A stretch of 64,000 nt of DNA. It comes from Calycina herbarum (taxonomy: Eukaryota; Ascomycota; Leotiomycetes; Helotiales; Pezizellaceae). Positions 1 to 10,941 of this stretch are shown here, one piece after another. The notes beneath the pieces are model-generated. The model had not been told where the DNA came from and did not search any database. It worked only from the letters and a program-made list of their open reading frames with translations. The stretch's first letter is position 1; each line of letters opens with the position of its first letter. Made by a program: the position numbers and the translations under genes. The stretch lies in contig LLEY01000116.1 of NCBI GenBank assembly GCA_001414485.1, forward strand, positions 62,001 through 126,000, written 5' to 3'.

Positions 1-2246
1 ACTATACGCGGCACTTGCCGAAAATGGCTTTCAGATACAGACAAATTCGCATCGAACTCATGAAAACCGCAGCTCATCTCAAACTATCCAAACTTGAATC
101 AGCAGTTCGTCTCATGACAATCCCAGACCGGCGGCTGGATCAGGATTTGGGCCTCGCGTTTGATGATCCGAGATTCTTCGAAGATGCAGACACTATTATT
201 GAGCTGGAAGATGCCGAAATGGCTGCGCATAGTTCTGTATTATGTCGAAGATGTCCCTTTTTCAACGGACTCTTTAATGGCCGTGCAGGTGGCCAGTGGC
301 TTGCTGGTCGACGAGAAGACGACTCAAATATTGTCCGGGTTGATTTGAAGCATATCGATCCTAAAACATTCCGACTTGTGCTACGCCATATTTATACCGA
401 CACTGGAACGGAATTATTTGATGATACAGTTTCCGATGATATCGATGAGTTTTCCGACCTTGTCATGGACGTTATGGCTACAGCAAACGAACTCATGCTG
501 GATCGATTATCTCAAATTTGCCAGGAAGTTCTCGGTCGATTTGGTAAGTCACAGATTTCTCATTCCGAACGATCACTAATTATATACGTAGTAAATGTTC
601 GAAACGTCTGCTACTTGTTGAACTCCGTAGCTCCATGTTCCGTGGCTGAGTTCAAAGACTCAGCACTCGAATATATTTGTTTGCAATTGGAGTCCCTCTT
701 GGAAAACCACTGGTTGAACGAACTTGATGAGGAGCTGCTTGAGGAATTAGATGGTGTCGTTCGCAAGAACCAGCTAGCATGTCTCAAGTATGCTAAGAGT
801 GGGACTTTTGAGCTTATGTTACACGAACGAAATCTGGACCTAGCAGTGGATATTGAGGAAGAACGACAGCGCAGGATTCGAGACATGGCTTTTCGTGCGA
901 ATCTCAAGAATGATGACAACAGACTCTCCTCGTCATTCCGGATGGCGCGTATTGGAAGTCTTGATGATTCTGTAGTGGGTTCACCAAGTCAGGAAAAGAG
1001 GCAGAGAAAGGCAAAGGGGAACAGAAACGAGCCGTTTAGTCCCATCATTCGGCCAAAAGACTCTACTCAGGATCTCATGTTTGATATGGAGGATGACGAT
1101 CTTTTGCCATCAGCACTGCCCAAGGTCCCCACTCCAACAGAAGCAGATAATGCCGACAATAATGATGGTCCTTGGGAAGGTCGTGAGCCAAGATCACTTG
1201 CAGAAAAGGACCAACTTCCGTTTGATCAGCAGGCTTCCCCAAATTTTGGTGACCAAGTTAATCAACAATCACCATCGCCTGCAGCAACCAAGAGTTGGTC
1301 TTCGCCGGCGCTGTCGTCTTCGAAACTTGGTTTGAAGGAGATCATGGCACAAGCGTCTTCGACTCGTACCTCTAATCTTTCAATGAGTCTCTCGGTCCAA
1401 AAAGCTCGAGAAGATTCCATCAAAAAAGAGAGTCTCAAGAACCTGTCCCAGAAGGAACGAAAAAAGCAACTGCAGAGAGCACAACAAGAAGCCATTTCCC
1501 AACCTCAAATAAATGTGGAAAAGGTTGACGACAAACCGTCTTCACCATGGCAGGTAGCTGCTAAAGGGCCCAAAACATCATTGAAAGAGGTCCTCCGCGG
1601 AGAACCAACTTCCTCACCCGTAGCCCCAAGTCCCAAATCTCTCAGTTCCCCAACTCCATCTCGACCAATACGACGAACCGCATCACCCGACACTCGTTTC
1701 TCAGGCCAACAGAGGACCGTCATTTCCAGCACCCTAACAAAACACTCTCCAGTCCCTAGCTCGAGTCAATCTTACAAACCCGTTGAGAAATCACAACCTC
1801 TAGTTCCGCATTCGAAGTCTTACAAGACTTCTACCTCGCAGCCTGAACCGGCTTTACAATTATCGATGTCTGATATTATTGGACAGCAGAGAAGGGAACA
1901 GGAGGTTATTAAGGAGGCGGTTGCTAAGAGAAGTCTTCAGGAGATTCAAGAGGAGCAGGCGTTTCAGGAATGGTGGGATCAAGAGTCGAGGAGAGCGCAG
2001 GAACAGGAAGCTGTTAGGGCGGCGAAACCTACCAGTTCTGGGGGTGCGTCTGGGAGGGGTGGGAAGAATGGTGGGGGCGGGAGGGGAAAGGGGGGTAGAG
2101 GGAGAGGGAAAGATGGTGGTGGTAGTGGAGGGAGAGGAAAGGGGAGGGGTGGTTTGAATCAGAATCAGAATCAGGGACAGGGGCAAGGACAAGGGGGAGC
2201 GAGGGGAAGAGAGAAGGGTGAGAGTGCGGCTGGTTCACGTATATAA
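1..2246 (+). CDS. BTB/POZ domain protein, IBtk-like (5' truncated by window edge)
   Basis: The frame is open to the first base, so the gene begins outside the window; only the C-terminal ~730 residues are seen. A BTB/POZ fold is readable near the start of the fragment (ELEDAEMAAHSSVLCRRCPF, then a conserved HIYTD), followed by a BACK-like helical stretch (VCYLLNSVAPCSVAEF). The remaining half is low-complexity with SLKE[IV] repeats and ends in a Gly/Arg-rich tail of RGG type. This order resembles fungal proteins related to inhibitor of Bruton tyrosine kinase, whose N-termini carry ankyrin and RCC1 repeats; BTB proteins usually act as Cullin-3 adaptors. A 48-bp intron with GTAAGT, CTAAT and TACGTAG lies at 544..591. 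It is a multiple of three with no stop, so the frame reads through it; removing it restores the conserved run VNVRNVCYLLN. The family call is moderate; BTB is firm. Confidence 0.75.
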   Translation, partial: YTRHLPKMAFRYRQIRIELMKTAAHLKLSKLESAVRLMTIPDRRLDQDLGLAFDDPRFFEDADTIIELEDAEMAAHSSVLCRRCPFFNGLFNGRAGGQWLAGRREDDSNIVRVDLKHIDPKTFRLVLRHIYTDTGTELFDDTVSDDIDEFSDLVMDVMATANELMLDRLSQICQEVLGRFGKSQISHSERSLIIYVVNVRNVCYLLNSVAPCSVAEFKDSALEYICLQLESLLENHWLNELDEELLEELDGVVRKNQLACLKYAKSGTFELMLHERNLDLAVDIEEERQRRIRDMAFRANLKNDDNRLSSSFRMARIGSLDDSVVGSPSQEKRQRKAKGNRNEPFSPIIRPKDSTQDLMFDMEDDDLLPSALPKVPTPTEADNADNNDGPWEGREPRSLAEKDQLPFDQQASPNFGDQVNQQSPSPAATKSWSSPALSSSKLGLKEIMAQASSTRTSNLSMSLSVQKAREDSIKKESLKNLSQKERKKQLQRAQQEAISQPQINVEKVDDKPSSPWQVAAKGPKTSLKEVLRGEPTSSPVAPSPKSLSSPTPSRPIRRTASPDTRFSGQQRTVISSTLTKHSPVPSSSQSYKPVEKSQPLVPHSKSYKTSTSQPEPALQLSMSDIIGQQRREQEVIKEAVAKRSLQEIQEEQAFQEWWDQESRRAQEQEAVRAAKPTSSGGASGRGGKNGGGGRGKGGRGRGKDGGGSGGRGKGRGGLNQNQNQGQGQGQGGARGREKGESAAGSRI
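544..591 (+). other. in-frame 48-bp intron of the BTB gene
   Basis: A GTAAGT donor at 544, a CTAAT branch-like motif at 575-579 and a TACGTAG acceptor ending at 591. The length is divisible by three and no stop is present, so retention would insert 16 residues just after the BTB domain. Splicing gives a better match to the conserved BACK-region sequence. Confidence 0.7.
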
Positions 2247-2556
2247 TTGATTCCTCTCTGGTCGAGTGGGAGTTGTACATAGCTTTGTATTATGTGTGAG
2301 CGGTCGTTAGAAAGAGACATTATAGCTCAAGCTGGCGTTTTTTTTTTAATGCTAGAGAAAAGGTATTCTGGCCAATCTTGTTTTTGCGCCTTGGCTATAT
2401 CCCAGGAAGAGGTTGGACATACGTATATGGGGCTTGGAGAGCAGAAGGCAGAAGTTGCCTTGGACCCGCTATTTTCACGGGTACTTGCAGGTGGTTACCT
2501 ACGATGTTGAACCTCAAACTCGAAAGAATACATCGGTCTGAGTCAATGATATCGGG

Positions 2557-2945
2557 AGACCAACCTCTTCTTCCTATTGAGGACTTTACTGGTTGCTGGC
2601 ATTGTTTTTTTTAGATTCAAAGATTGTTGGGCTTCTGGTTACGAGTACACTTGCATGCAGTTAGCGAAGAGATGAGTCGAAAATGCGTTCGTACCAACCT
2701 CCCCCTTTTTCATGAAGACTCATTCATCTAGATGCTGGCGATATTTTTTACTCTCTTCTCATTATTGAATTGTGTTGCTGGGGTTGGCGTATGAGTCGAA
2801 GAAGGTATGCTTCTTAACCAACCTCTTCTTTTCATTGAAGACGATGAGTTTACACGTTGGCGATCTTTTCTTGGAGCTAAAACGGTTGAGGTGTTGTAGT
2901 GGGCGGTTGTTTCTGGTTACGAATACTTTGCATGTGGTTACCTGT
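2557..2945. repeat. diverged tandem repeat, about 125-133 bp unit
   Basis: The phrase ACCAACCTC starts near 2560, 2693 and 2817, each time followed by a CATTGAAGAC-like sequence and a GCTGGCGAT-like phrase. The first and third units also share TTCTGGTTACGA followed by a TTGCATG phrase (2633 and 2910). These are three eroded copies in direct orientation. Confidence 0.65.
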
Positions 2946-3029
2946 CTTCATGTGCAAATAATACCCTGGGCGAATGCGTTGATCAGAGATGGAGTTCTGA
3001 GAGGAGAGAGAGAGAAAGATAGAAAAGCG

Positions 3030-3385
3030 AGAGTCTTGGAGGCGGAAATGGGAAGTTGCATCTTAGCTACGATATGTCAATCGACGTCCACTACTTTGTC
3101 CCCTAACCAACTCTGCAATTAGAAAGGCTGATTGGATGAAGCTGAAGTTGGAATTGTCGACTTGCGAGGCAGCGAGAGAGAGAGAGAGAGAGAAAGTCTT
3201 GGAGGGAAGTTGCATGTTGTCTGCGATCTAATCCACAAAATTCACCGCAATATGTTCCGCTCGGCCAACTCCCAATAAAAAATGAAGTTCTGAGATTGGA
3301 ATTGCGAGTTTTAAGAGGGAGACCCTTGGAGGGAAGTTGCATGCTTAGCTGTGATATCGAGTCCACAAAACCGACCGCAGTCAAA
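3030..3385. repeat. second diverged tandem repeat, about 130-150 bp unit
   Basis: The pattern CTTGGAGG..GAAGTTGCAT, then T(A/G)GCT(A/G)(T/C)GAT, then TCCACAAAA occurs near 3032, 3196 and 3325. All copies are direct and imperfect. A GA microsatellite precedes the second copy. Confidence 0.65.
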
Positions 3386-4634
3386 AACAACAACACTTCA
3401 ACAACAACACTTCAACACCAACCCCTCTTTTCAGCGATCGATCGATCGATCAAATCAGGATGAAACATATAACAGCTTCCCTTTTAAGCCGTCGGCAAAT
3501 TCGGTCAGGAAACAAAATCACGTGTATTGACTTTCATCACTGTCCCGCTGGATCTCGGGTTTCACTCCGGACGCTGAAAGGCGAAGAAGCGGTTGCCACT
3601 TCTGATGACCCCTCCTTTCTTCATCCATCTATCTTGATTTGAAGATTGGCATGTTAGGTTAGGTTAGGTTGGGATTGGATTGGGAGGTTGATCACCCGAT
3701 GACCCCCGTATCTCAGGACTGATAAGGATTTTGAAGAGGACCGCTTTTCCACCTGACAGTCTGACTCGGCTTTGGAGGCACATATTGGCACAGATTGACA
3801 TATTGATGATATCAACGGCCGTGGAGTTTGTATTGGCTAGAGAAAGTTCCGAATGCACCCTCGTTTTTTGGGGAACTGTGTTCCGACGACGGAGTGTCAG
3901 CCTTAACTTGGGGATACCAATCATAGAGCGAGGCAATGAAATGGCAGTCTGGGAACGACGACGGCTATTCTGCCTCTTGATCCGAATGGAGTGCGAATTC
4001 GGGGAGGCAATACCACCTCCACCACCACCTCTTCAAGAGCTGCAGGTGGTGTGCTTGACTTTAGCTTGTGAGTATTCGCCGTATGTACCTGTCGTTGGGA
4101 ATGGCCAGTAGAAAGCAAGGCTGGAGAGCTCATGGGTCGGCATCAGCGGCATTGCAGGGAGGAAAGGGAGGAAAAGGCAGGCGTTGTAGCGGTTGGCTGT
4201 ACTCTGTACACCCTCAGCGAGAGACACCCTCCTGGATGAGGCAATATGGTGCTGGCAGTAATAGCTGTCTTTTTTCGGTGGAGTGTGGTAGAGTACCTTT
4301 CCTTATACCTACACATACACCTATAGCCACAGACCAGCGACCGCCCCCTTGCGTAATAGTTTCCGCTCGCGGCAGCGGCGAGAGAGAACACCACCAAAAG
4401 CCTTGAACGCAGGGCAAGGGCACTTAACGATACGTGCTTACGGAACCTGGAGAGAAGAGCTTATCAGGCGAGGGAAAAAAGCGGGGATACTTGAGCCAAT
4501 CATACCCCGGATTTTCACTGACTCAGCCAGCACCTTCACCCATCTGCAACAAAGCTCCCCAGCTTCCCTTCGAAATATACCTGCACCTTCACCTTGGTGT
4601 AGACTTTCTCTTGCTCCACTGTCTTGCTGCTGTT

Positions 4635-4691
4635 GCCTCTGCCTCTGCCTCTACCTCTGCCTCTACCTCTGCCTCTGCCTCTGCCTCTGCC
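4635..4691. repeat. CTCTGC/CTCTAC hexamer minisatellite
   Basis: About nine perfect or near-perfect hexamers, GCCTCT with an occasional ACCTCT. It lies about 630 bp before the atg13 start codon, probably in promoter or 5' leader sequence. It creates the artificial Leu-Pro and Arg-Gly frames on the two strands. Confidence 0.85.
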
Positions 4692-5321
4692 ATTTACTCC
4701 CGTCTCGTCCCCATCTGCCTTCATCGCCCTCGACCTCTCCTCCAACTTCACCGACGTGCATTCCATCATCCACCGCCTATCTGTAGAGCTAGAGCTAGAG
4801 CTCTCTCCTAAGCGCTTCGATCACGAGGAGTCCGGAGCATGACTGACTAGATAGTCATCGCTAGCTGAGCCTCCCATCACACAACATCGAGTCCCGCGCA
4901 CGTCAATCCTCCTCAATCCACCCCGCCGAAGGTCCTCCCAGCCATCGTTGCATTGTTGAATACCTCACAACCGAAAACCACACCGAGAAGACCCCGGTAT
5001 CATGCTCGTTGCCTGAGCTTGTATAGGCCCCCAGCACACCTTGCCTGCCCTTTCCCTGGACCGGTTCGCAGGCAACTTCAGGCGAACATTCCCCCCAAAA
5101 AAGATCCAGAACAACCTGTGGTTACAATCGAACATTCGAAGAGAGTACGATGGATGCCCAAATCATGAGGTATCCCGGTCCTGCCTACTCTGAAATCTAG
5201 CCCTACGATTGCTGCCGTGAAAGCGTGTACGAAGAAACGATCCTCAGCACATCGTATCCTCGGTACCCCAACGACAGCTACCTTTGAATTAGAAGTCCTT
5301 GTTAAAGGCCCAACCATCGAA

Positions 5322-8281
5322 ATGCATCAACACCCTCGTCCATCACCGGTGACGGCATCGCCAGCTTCATCACCACGAACAAACCCAACCCGAACAAATA
5401 ATCCAAGAGAAGAAGGGCCCAGTATGCCGGGATCAAGCGAAGGGGATGACGGAAGTGGTGATAGTGGCGTAATGCCGACGAATGGTCCCAGCAGAGATGC
5501 GGTGAAGAAGCTGGACCAAATAATACAGGTATGGGGGAATCAACGTCCAGCAGCTTTCTCCCAATATCCTAGCTAATGAGATATTGAACAGAATTTCCAC
5601 ACAAAAGCGGCTATTGTCATATTACAATCGAGGATGTCCTTGCCCGTCATAATAAGCAAGGATGGGTCAAAGAAAGTCAATAAATGGGTAGGTTTTCCAC
5701 ATCATCTAAATTGAAGTTGCAGGATAATAACACCCAATAGTTTCAAATCGAAACCGACGATACTCTCTCCTTTCGCGACGAATTGAAAGTATGGAAAACG
5801 TGTGGGGGTTTACAAAATCGACCACCACCATTGATTGTAGAAACATATCTCGATACCTCGGCATTGACTAGCAGGCACACGTTGGTGAGTGTTGACGATA
5901 ATGGAAAGAGATGGGATGTTCTCGAAGCATTAAATGAGGGGAGTGGACCACGGAAACGAAGTAAAGAAGTGATTTTGGAAAGGTGGAAAATCGAGTTGAA
6001 AGATAGTCCGGGAGAGAGGAGATACGACTTTGCCTCGACTTTGCCAACAGTCTACAAGAAGTGTATCGTCTTCTTCCGGTCGTTATACGCTACCTCCAAA
6101 TTCACACCAACTTGGAGATTTGGAAAGAGCCTCGCCAAAAGTGGCAAGAGTCTAATCCGAGTGAAGTGTCGTATCTTAAGCGCTGATGCTGAGCCTGGTA
6201 GATTTGACCCGCTTACTCATCCATTGCACGAGAATGGTGGTTCTGTAACCACGGATTATTTCCTCGGAACAACAGATACACCAGTAGGACACTTTTCCGC
6301 CGAAGTTACCTGGCGAAATGATTGCAACTTTCGTGTAGATGATTCCGAATCGCTGCTTAGTTCGAGGTTCATGGGTGCAGATGAGAAATACTTCCAGCCT
6401 TCGTTGGGAGATAGAGATGAGAGGCGAAATCGAAGTTCAAGAACTGTTGAAATCGGCTCACTTCCTACCAATAGACTCCCTGTGGACGAGCAAGATCCAG
6501 TACAGGCTTATGGGAGTCTTTCTACGTTTCATGGCGACGCGCCACCTAGAGGTTCCAGTCCAATATCTGCTCTTCGTGCCGCCCATCCTCCAATAGGTTC
6601 GGATACAAGCTCGCCTCCCACCAACTCATTGCCCAAATCTAGACCAATACAAACCTCACGGGCCTCGCTGATGTCATTGGAAGGTATTACCATGGCGAGA
6701 AGACCTTCTGTGTCATTTCAGCCTTTCAAAGCGGGTTCTTTATCGTCTTCTCCAGGTCGGCATGGTGATATGAATCCACCACAATCTCCGCAGTCCTTGC
6801 CTCGAGGATCTGGCATGAGCGCCTTGACCACGGCTCGCAATCGTTCATCTTTAACGGCTGGGATGCCCGCTTCGTTAAGAGGTGGCCCAATTGTGACCGA
6901 TAATCCCGTCACTTCGTCAACTTCCAGCTCACCCAAACCTGCCCCTATAAATAGATATAGTAGCAGCTTCACCCACCGTCGGGGGAGATCTTCTTATGGT
7001 GGCGCAAGTAGGATTGTGGACGATGACCAAGGTAGCAGTGGGAAACAAAGCTTGTCATCTTCTGTGCAACCTGGTTCGGGAATCCTTGCGGAAGGAGGTA
7101 CTGGTGGTAGTTCAGGATCATTGCAAACCGACGATGACAACATTTCGGATTTCCTAAAACTGCTGGATAGCAAGAAAACTTTACAAAGCTTTGAGCCCTC
7201 GAATGCTGCATCCACTAAAAGGACAAGTGCCCAGCTTTCAAAATTCCAATCCATGCGCGAGTCCAACAACGCATTGACAGAATCAATGTCTTCGTCAACA
7301 ATGTTGCACAGATCGTCCAGCTCTTCAAGCCGTCAATTGTCAAGTGTGCCACCTATGGTTGCCGCCAATTCCATGTCAGTGTCATCGTCGCCCGGGAAGC
7401 CAGTATCACCGCATACTCCACATACCCCAGCTATACCATCAAGATTAAGCGCAAATTCCATCGCGGAATATTCTGTACCTCGACGGGCGGTTACCTCTCG
7501 CAATAGAGCTGCTACAGCCGAATCCGAATCTGAGGATATCTCCGGAGATCAAGTCAATCCGCTCGGCACGAATGCTATTGACATACCTACGTCGCCGAGA
7601 CCGCACTACCCCCACGCCCGACGATCAAGTTCTGTGGCGCAACAACAACGGGCTTTACCCATTGACGATGACCTTGGCGAACTTCCTTTTGGTGTTCATC
7701 GTTCCATTAGTTTAGGAGCCGATGACCGGGAACCTCCAAGTTTAAGTGCCCTCCTCGGAATTGGCCAGGCATCTGAGGCTGTTGAATCTACATCATCTCC
7801 GTCCCCGAATCGCCTTCAACCTGCCCCTCATATCTCAGGGTCCGCAACCGACATGTCTCGTCAAGCATCATCTTCACTAGAGGCAAATGAGTCGGATGCT
7901 CCACAGATACCTCGTGGATTTATGGCTGGTTCTACAAACTCGCCGTACCGACCAAGATTGGGACGGACTGGTGGACGTGGAACGACGCCTCCGCAGACGG
8001 GTTCTTATTCAAGCCTGATTACCAGTGGTAGTGGCACGAGCGAGAGAGGCAGTGGCAGGTATAGCTTCACGAGGACTGCTGGGGCATACGAGATGGATGA
8101 TGAACTGCTCTTTGATATGAGCGAGATTGGGCGGGATCAGACACGAAGGAGCATTGAAGAGGCTAGAGGGGGTGGGAATACCGGTACGAGCTCCATCGAC
8201 CGGGACCGAGATCGGTATGATTCGGCAAGAGGAGGTGATTCTGGCTCGAGCAGTCGAAGGGGAAGCCGTCGTGGGTGGTAA
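5322..8281 (+). CDS. atg13: autophagy-related protein 13 (Atg13)
   Basis: Regulatory subunit of the Atg1 kinase complex that starts autophagosome formation at the phagophore assembly site. Exons are 5322..5528, 5592..5687 and 5741..8281, giving 947 residues. The N-terminal HORMA domain runs from about residue 65 to 310. Signatures are NFHTKAAIVILQSRM, the exon-2/3 junction KKVNKWFQIETDD, VWKTCGG and RPPPLIVETYLD; these mark Atg13 rather than other HORMA proteins. The rest is Ser/Pro-rich and disordered, as in the family. Two conserved islands stand out: ISDFLKLLDSKKTLQSF, which matches the Atg17-binding region, and LLFDMSEIG near the C-terminus, which matches the part contacting Atg1. The start at 5322 is the first ATG in frame; the few codons before it are open but lack ATG. 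Numerous Ser-Pro and Arg-x-x-Ser sites fit TORC1/PKA control known for Atg13. The gene looks intact. Confidence 0.95.
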
Positions 8282-10521
8282 GAATATATTGGGATGGGTG
8301 GCTTATGGGTGGGGATACTTCTTCTTGTGTAGGATTGTATGGATTGGATTGGATGGATTGATGGGGAAGGATGAATGGAATGGATTGAGAAAGCAAAAGA
8401 TTTTTTCAGAGTTCACACGGACTACAGCACAAACTACAGACCACCAAATTACACTACTATACCTCACTTCACTTCGGAGTTGAAGGGGGTATGGAGGGGA
8501 AGGAAAGGACAGGAAATGGAAAGGAAAGAGAGAAAGAAATACGTTTTTTCTTCTTTTTCAAGCCATTGAATGATGCATTATACGAACATTTACGAAACTT
8601 ATAAACCAGAGAGAAGGCGTGTTGTGCGAGCTTTTTTACGTTAGGTTACTTACATTTTTTTGCATTTCAGTGGCGCTGGGAGCGCTCATTTGTTTTGCAG
8701 GCTGGAGGGCTTCTTATATTTTCTTTCCCCCAAATTGATATTGGATGACTGAATGGAACTTTGAATGGAATGGTTGTTACTTGGGGGTTTTTTTTTCGTT
8801 TTCGTGTGTGTTTGATACCTGGGGAGTTCTTTTCAGAGGGATTTGGCTAGGGAAGGTGGGAAGGCGGAGAGAATGGAGAGGACGGAGAGAGGAGGAGAGA
8901 TGGGTGTGCATAGATGGGTTGTTTTTACTTCTTTCTTTGTACTTTACCTTTTTTTGCTTTCCTTTCTCGTTGGCTTTTTGTATGGAGGGAAGGGGTGAGA
9001 GGGGGAGGGTGTGATGGTGTGATGTGAGGGTATAGGTAGAGAGAATTGAATCTTTGATTGAACAATGTTTTGAGTGGTGGTTTTGTGTGTGTGTGTGTGT
9101 GTGTGTTTTGCGCTCGAGTGTGAGGGTTGATGGGGTTGGGTGTTTGGTGAGGGGGAAGGAGGGTCATCTTCATCTTATCAACACTTTCTTGATCTTTCGA
9201 AGACTAAAAAAATCAGTTATTCAGGACGCCCTAGCTGGACTGTTAGGTCTCGGCCTGTTAAAAGAGGCAAGTGGTGGGTTCGACGAATGGAGGTTGTCGG
9301 AAAATCGGAAACGATTCTCAAAAAAATCAAAAAAAAGGTCTCGGAAGGCGATTTTCTTTCTACTCCCCCTCTCACTTGTAGGTCGTGATGGAATATAAGC
9401 CTAGGGTTTGGAAGTTTTGGTCAAGATGCCTTTTTGGTAGAGGTTACTAATGGGGGGTTTTTTGTTTTTTGTTTTGGGGATGGTGGGGGAAAGTGACGGT
9501 GAGTGGAGAATCGACGGTAGATGGGAGTTCTTAGTTTCTTAGAGAGGGCGTGGTTCCGGATTCGATCATTGGATGTCTGGATGTCTTTGTCTTTCTTTTT
9601 ATCAAGGTGCCTTTTTTTCTGGATAAGGAGGAGAATGGAGTCATGGTTTGGGTATCGAGGGAGGACAATTAGCTCGCGCTTATTAATTTCAATTTCTTGC
9701 TGGAGGATGGATGGATGGAGGGAAGGGGTGTTTCTTTTTATACGGGCGTAGAGGGTATGTATGATGGATCTTCTTGGTTTCGAGGTGGGTTGGTGACTTA
9801 CTTGGAAAGTTGGAAGTGGCGAGAGCACGTTCTCCAGGTGGTTGGTTGCGAGGAGTGCTGGCCGTGCTGTTTTGGTTGGTATTTATAGCAAGTGCAAAAC
9901 GCAATTCTTCTCTCTTCAACCCAAAAGCCCTCAACCTAGGTAGTTCCTTCTTCCTGCAAGGCCAAGCTCGTGTTCTAGCAAAGAAGTGGGTGGACCTCTG
10001 TTGACATGGCAGGAGCGATGGGTCGTAAGTACACGAGGTTGACTTCCTCAAAGGGAAGGAACAACCTTGACACCTCAACCTCGACCACCACAACCCCAGC
10101 ACAAGCGCGATCCACTCGTCCTGAAATTGATTAGCGTCGACTATAAGCCCCCCCCCTCGGATTTCAATTTTTTCGAGCTCGTCCTTCACTCTCGCCAACT
10201 CCCAGCACGAGACAAGTCACCACCCATCACTTGGCAACGGAGGTGTTCAACAACACCTAGGAAGTAGGAAGTGTTAGAGCTGACAATGTCATACGGAGGT
10301 ACCTACATTGTGTTCAAACTTCATTATACCTCCCTAGGAGTCGGTGGTTCTAAAGAATTTAACGTCGGGTGGTTGAATCTTATCACGTCTCCGGTCTGAT
10401 GCAAAGAGCGAGCTAGTACTTCGATTTGTCATGGCTCTAGGAGTGGAAGCGAGTGTAAAAAGATGTATTGATCGCATTATCTATTTTGAAGACTCAAAGT
10501 ATCGCTGCCGTCTCCCGGTGC
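8282..10521. other. intergenic region, low complexity, no gene seen
   Basis: It starts with the probable atg13 3' UTR. G/A-rich and T-rich tracts follow, with a GT microsatellite at about 9084-9107. Open frames on both strands are compositionally driven and show no recognisable domain or sensible splice pattern. A promoter or leader of an unseen transcript cannot be excluded around 9.6-10.2 kb. Confidence 0.5.
9084..9107. repeat. GT dinucleotide microsatellite
   Basis: About twelve uninterrupted TG units, flanked by T-rich sequence, in noncoding DNA downstream of atg13. Confidence 0.9.
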
Positions 10522-10795
10522 TCACACTGCCTTCCCCCCAGTATCCTCAGAATCACCCTGCCGACTTTCGTTTGTTCTGTCTACCTTCCTCTTGTCCAAG
10601 AAATGTCGAAATCCCGATGCGGCTTTCTTAGTGTTCATGACTCTCCTAATCATTTCATCAAGTCCCGTTTCACTCGTTCCCGAGTTTGGGTGTCTGATCT
10701 TTGGCCGTGGTGTCTTCGTTGGTCTTAGGAGGTGGGGCGGCCAGCTCTTGATTTTGGTTGCTGGAAGTGGCAGGTGACTTGGAGGGTTCAGACAT
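10522..10795 (-). pseudogene. small unrecognised gene, probably frameshifted (copy A)
   Basis: From the ATG at 10795 a 41-codon frame reads a hydrophilic Ser/Pro/Thr/Gln-rich peptide (MSEPSKSPATSSNQNQELAA...) and stops at 10670. A second frame overlaps it and continues to 10522 with better-looking sequence (GLDEMIRRVMNTKKAASGF, then RHFLDKRK). No good GT..AG pair joins the two frames, so a one-base frameshift is the simplest reading. A TATA box sits about 140 bp upstream, and the leader is CA-rich like other fungal leaders. A related copy with a near-identical promoter lies at 12315..12491. No known family is recognised. Confidence 0.4.
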
Positions 10796-10928
10796 GGCTG
10801 CTGCTGGTTTTCGTGGAGCTTGGTTTTTGTGTTTTAGAATTTGGCTTTGAAGCTAGTTGTATTATGGTGTTTGAGTATGCGCGCGTGTGTGTTTAATAAA
10901 GAAAGAAGAAGACCAGACTCGAGAAAAT

Positions 10929-10941
10929 TCGAGAATTTATA
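10929..10941 (-). promoter_or_regulatory. TATA box of small gene copy A
   Basis: On the minus strand TATAAATTCTCGA, identical over 13 bp to the element at 12597..12609 upstream of copy B. Both are followed by a CT-rich then CA-rich leader. A third, weaker version (TATAAAGTCCTCGA) lies at 11112..11125. Confidence 0.55.

Larger units (their letters stand above)
2247..5321. other. 3 kb intergenic / atg13 upstream region with repeats
   Basis: No convincing gene. It holds two sets of decayed tandem repeats (2557-2945 and 3030-3385), a GA run (about 3174-3194), a GATC tetranucleotide run (about 3436-3451), three TTAGGT units near 3654 and a CT-rich hexamer minisatellite (4635-4691). The last ~700 bases are CT/CA-rich and are probably the atg13 promoter and 5' leader. 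The reading frames here are repeat-driven (Leu-Pro or Arg-Gly runs) and are not supported as proteins. Confidence 0.6.

Noticed and set aside
3654..3673. TTAGGT repeated three times, telomere-like
   Set aside because: Only three units, of TTAGGT rather than TTAGGG, inside ordinary intergenic DNA and flanked by genes on both sides.
4536..4842. Leu-Pro, Ala-Ser and Arg-Gly rich open frames on both strands
   Set aside because: They come from the CTCTGC/CTCTAC minisatellite; all three plus frames stay open for the same reason.
8127..9398. Several open frames around and after the atg13 stop
   Set aside because: Antisense or out-of-frame shadows and G/A-rich compositional frames; no domain and no introns that join them.
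9421..10198. Minus-strand frames of 135 and 169 codons
   Set aside because: Pro/His/Thr-rich with no conserved pattern; overlapping frames on the same strand argue against coding. A leader region is possible.
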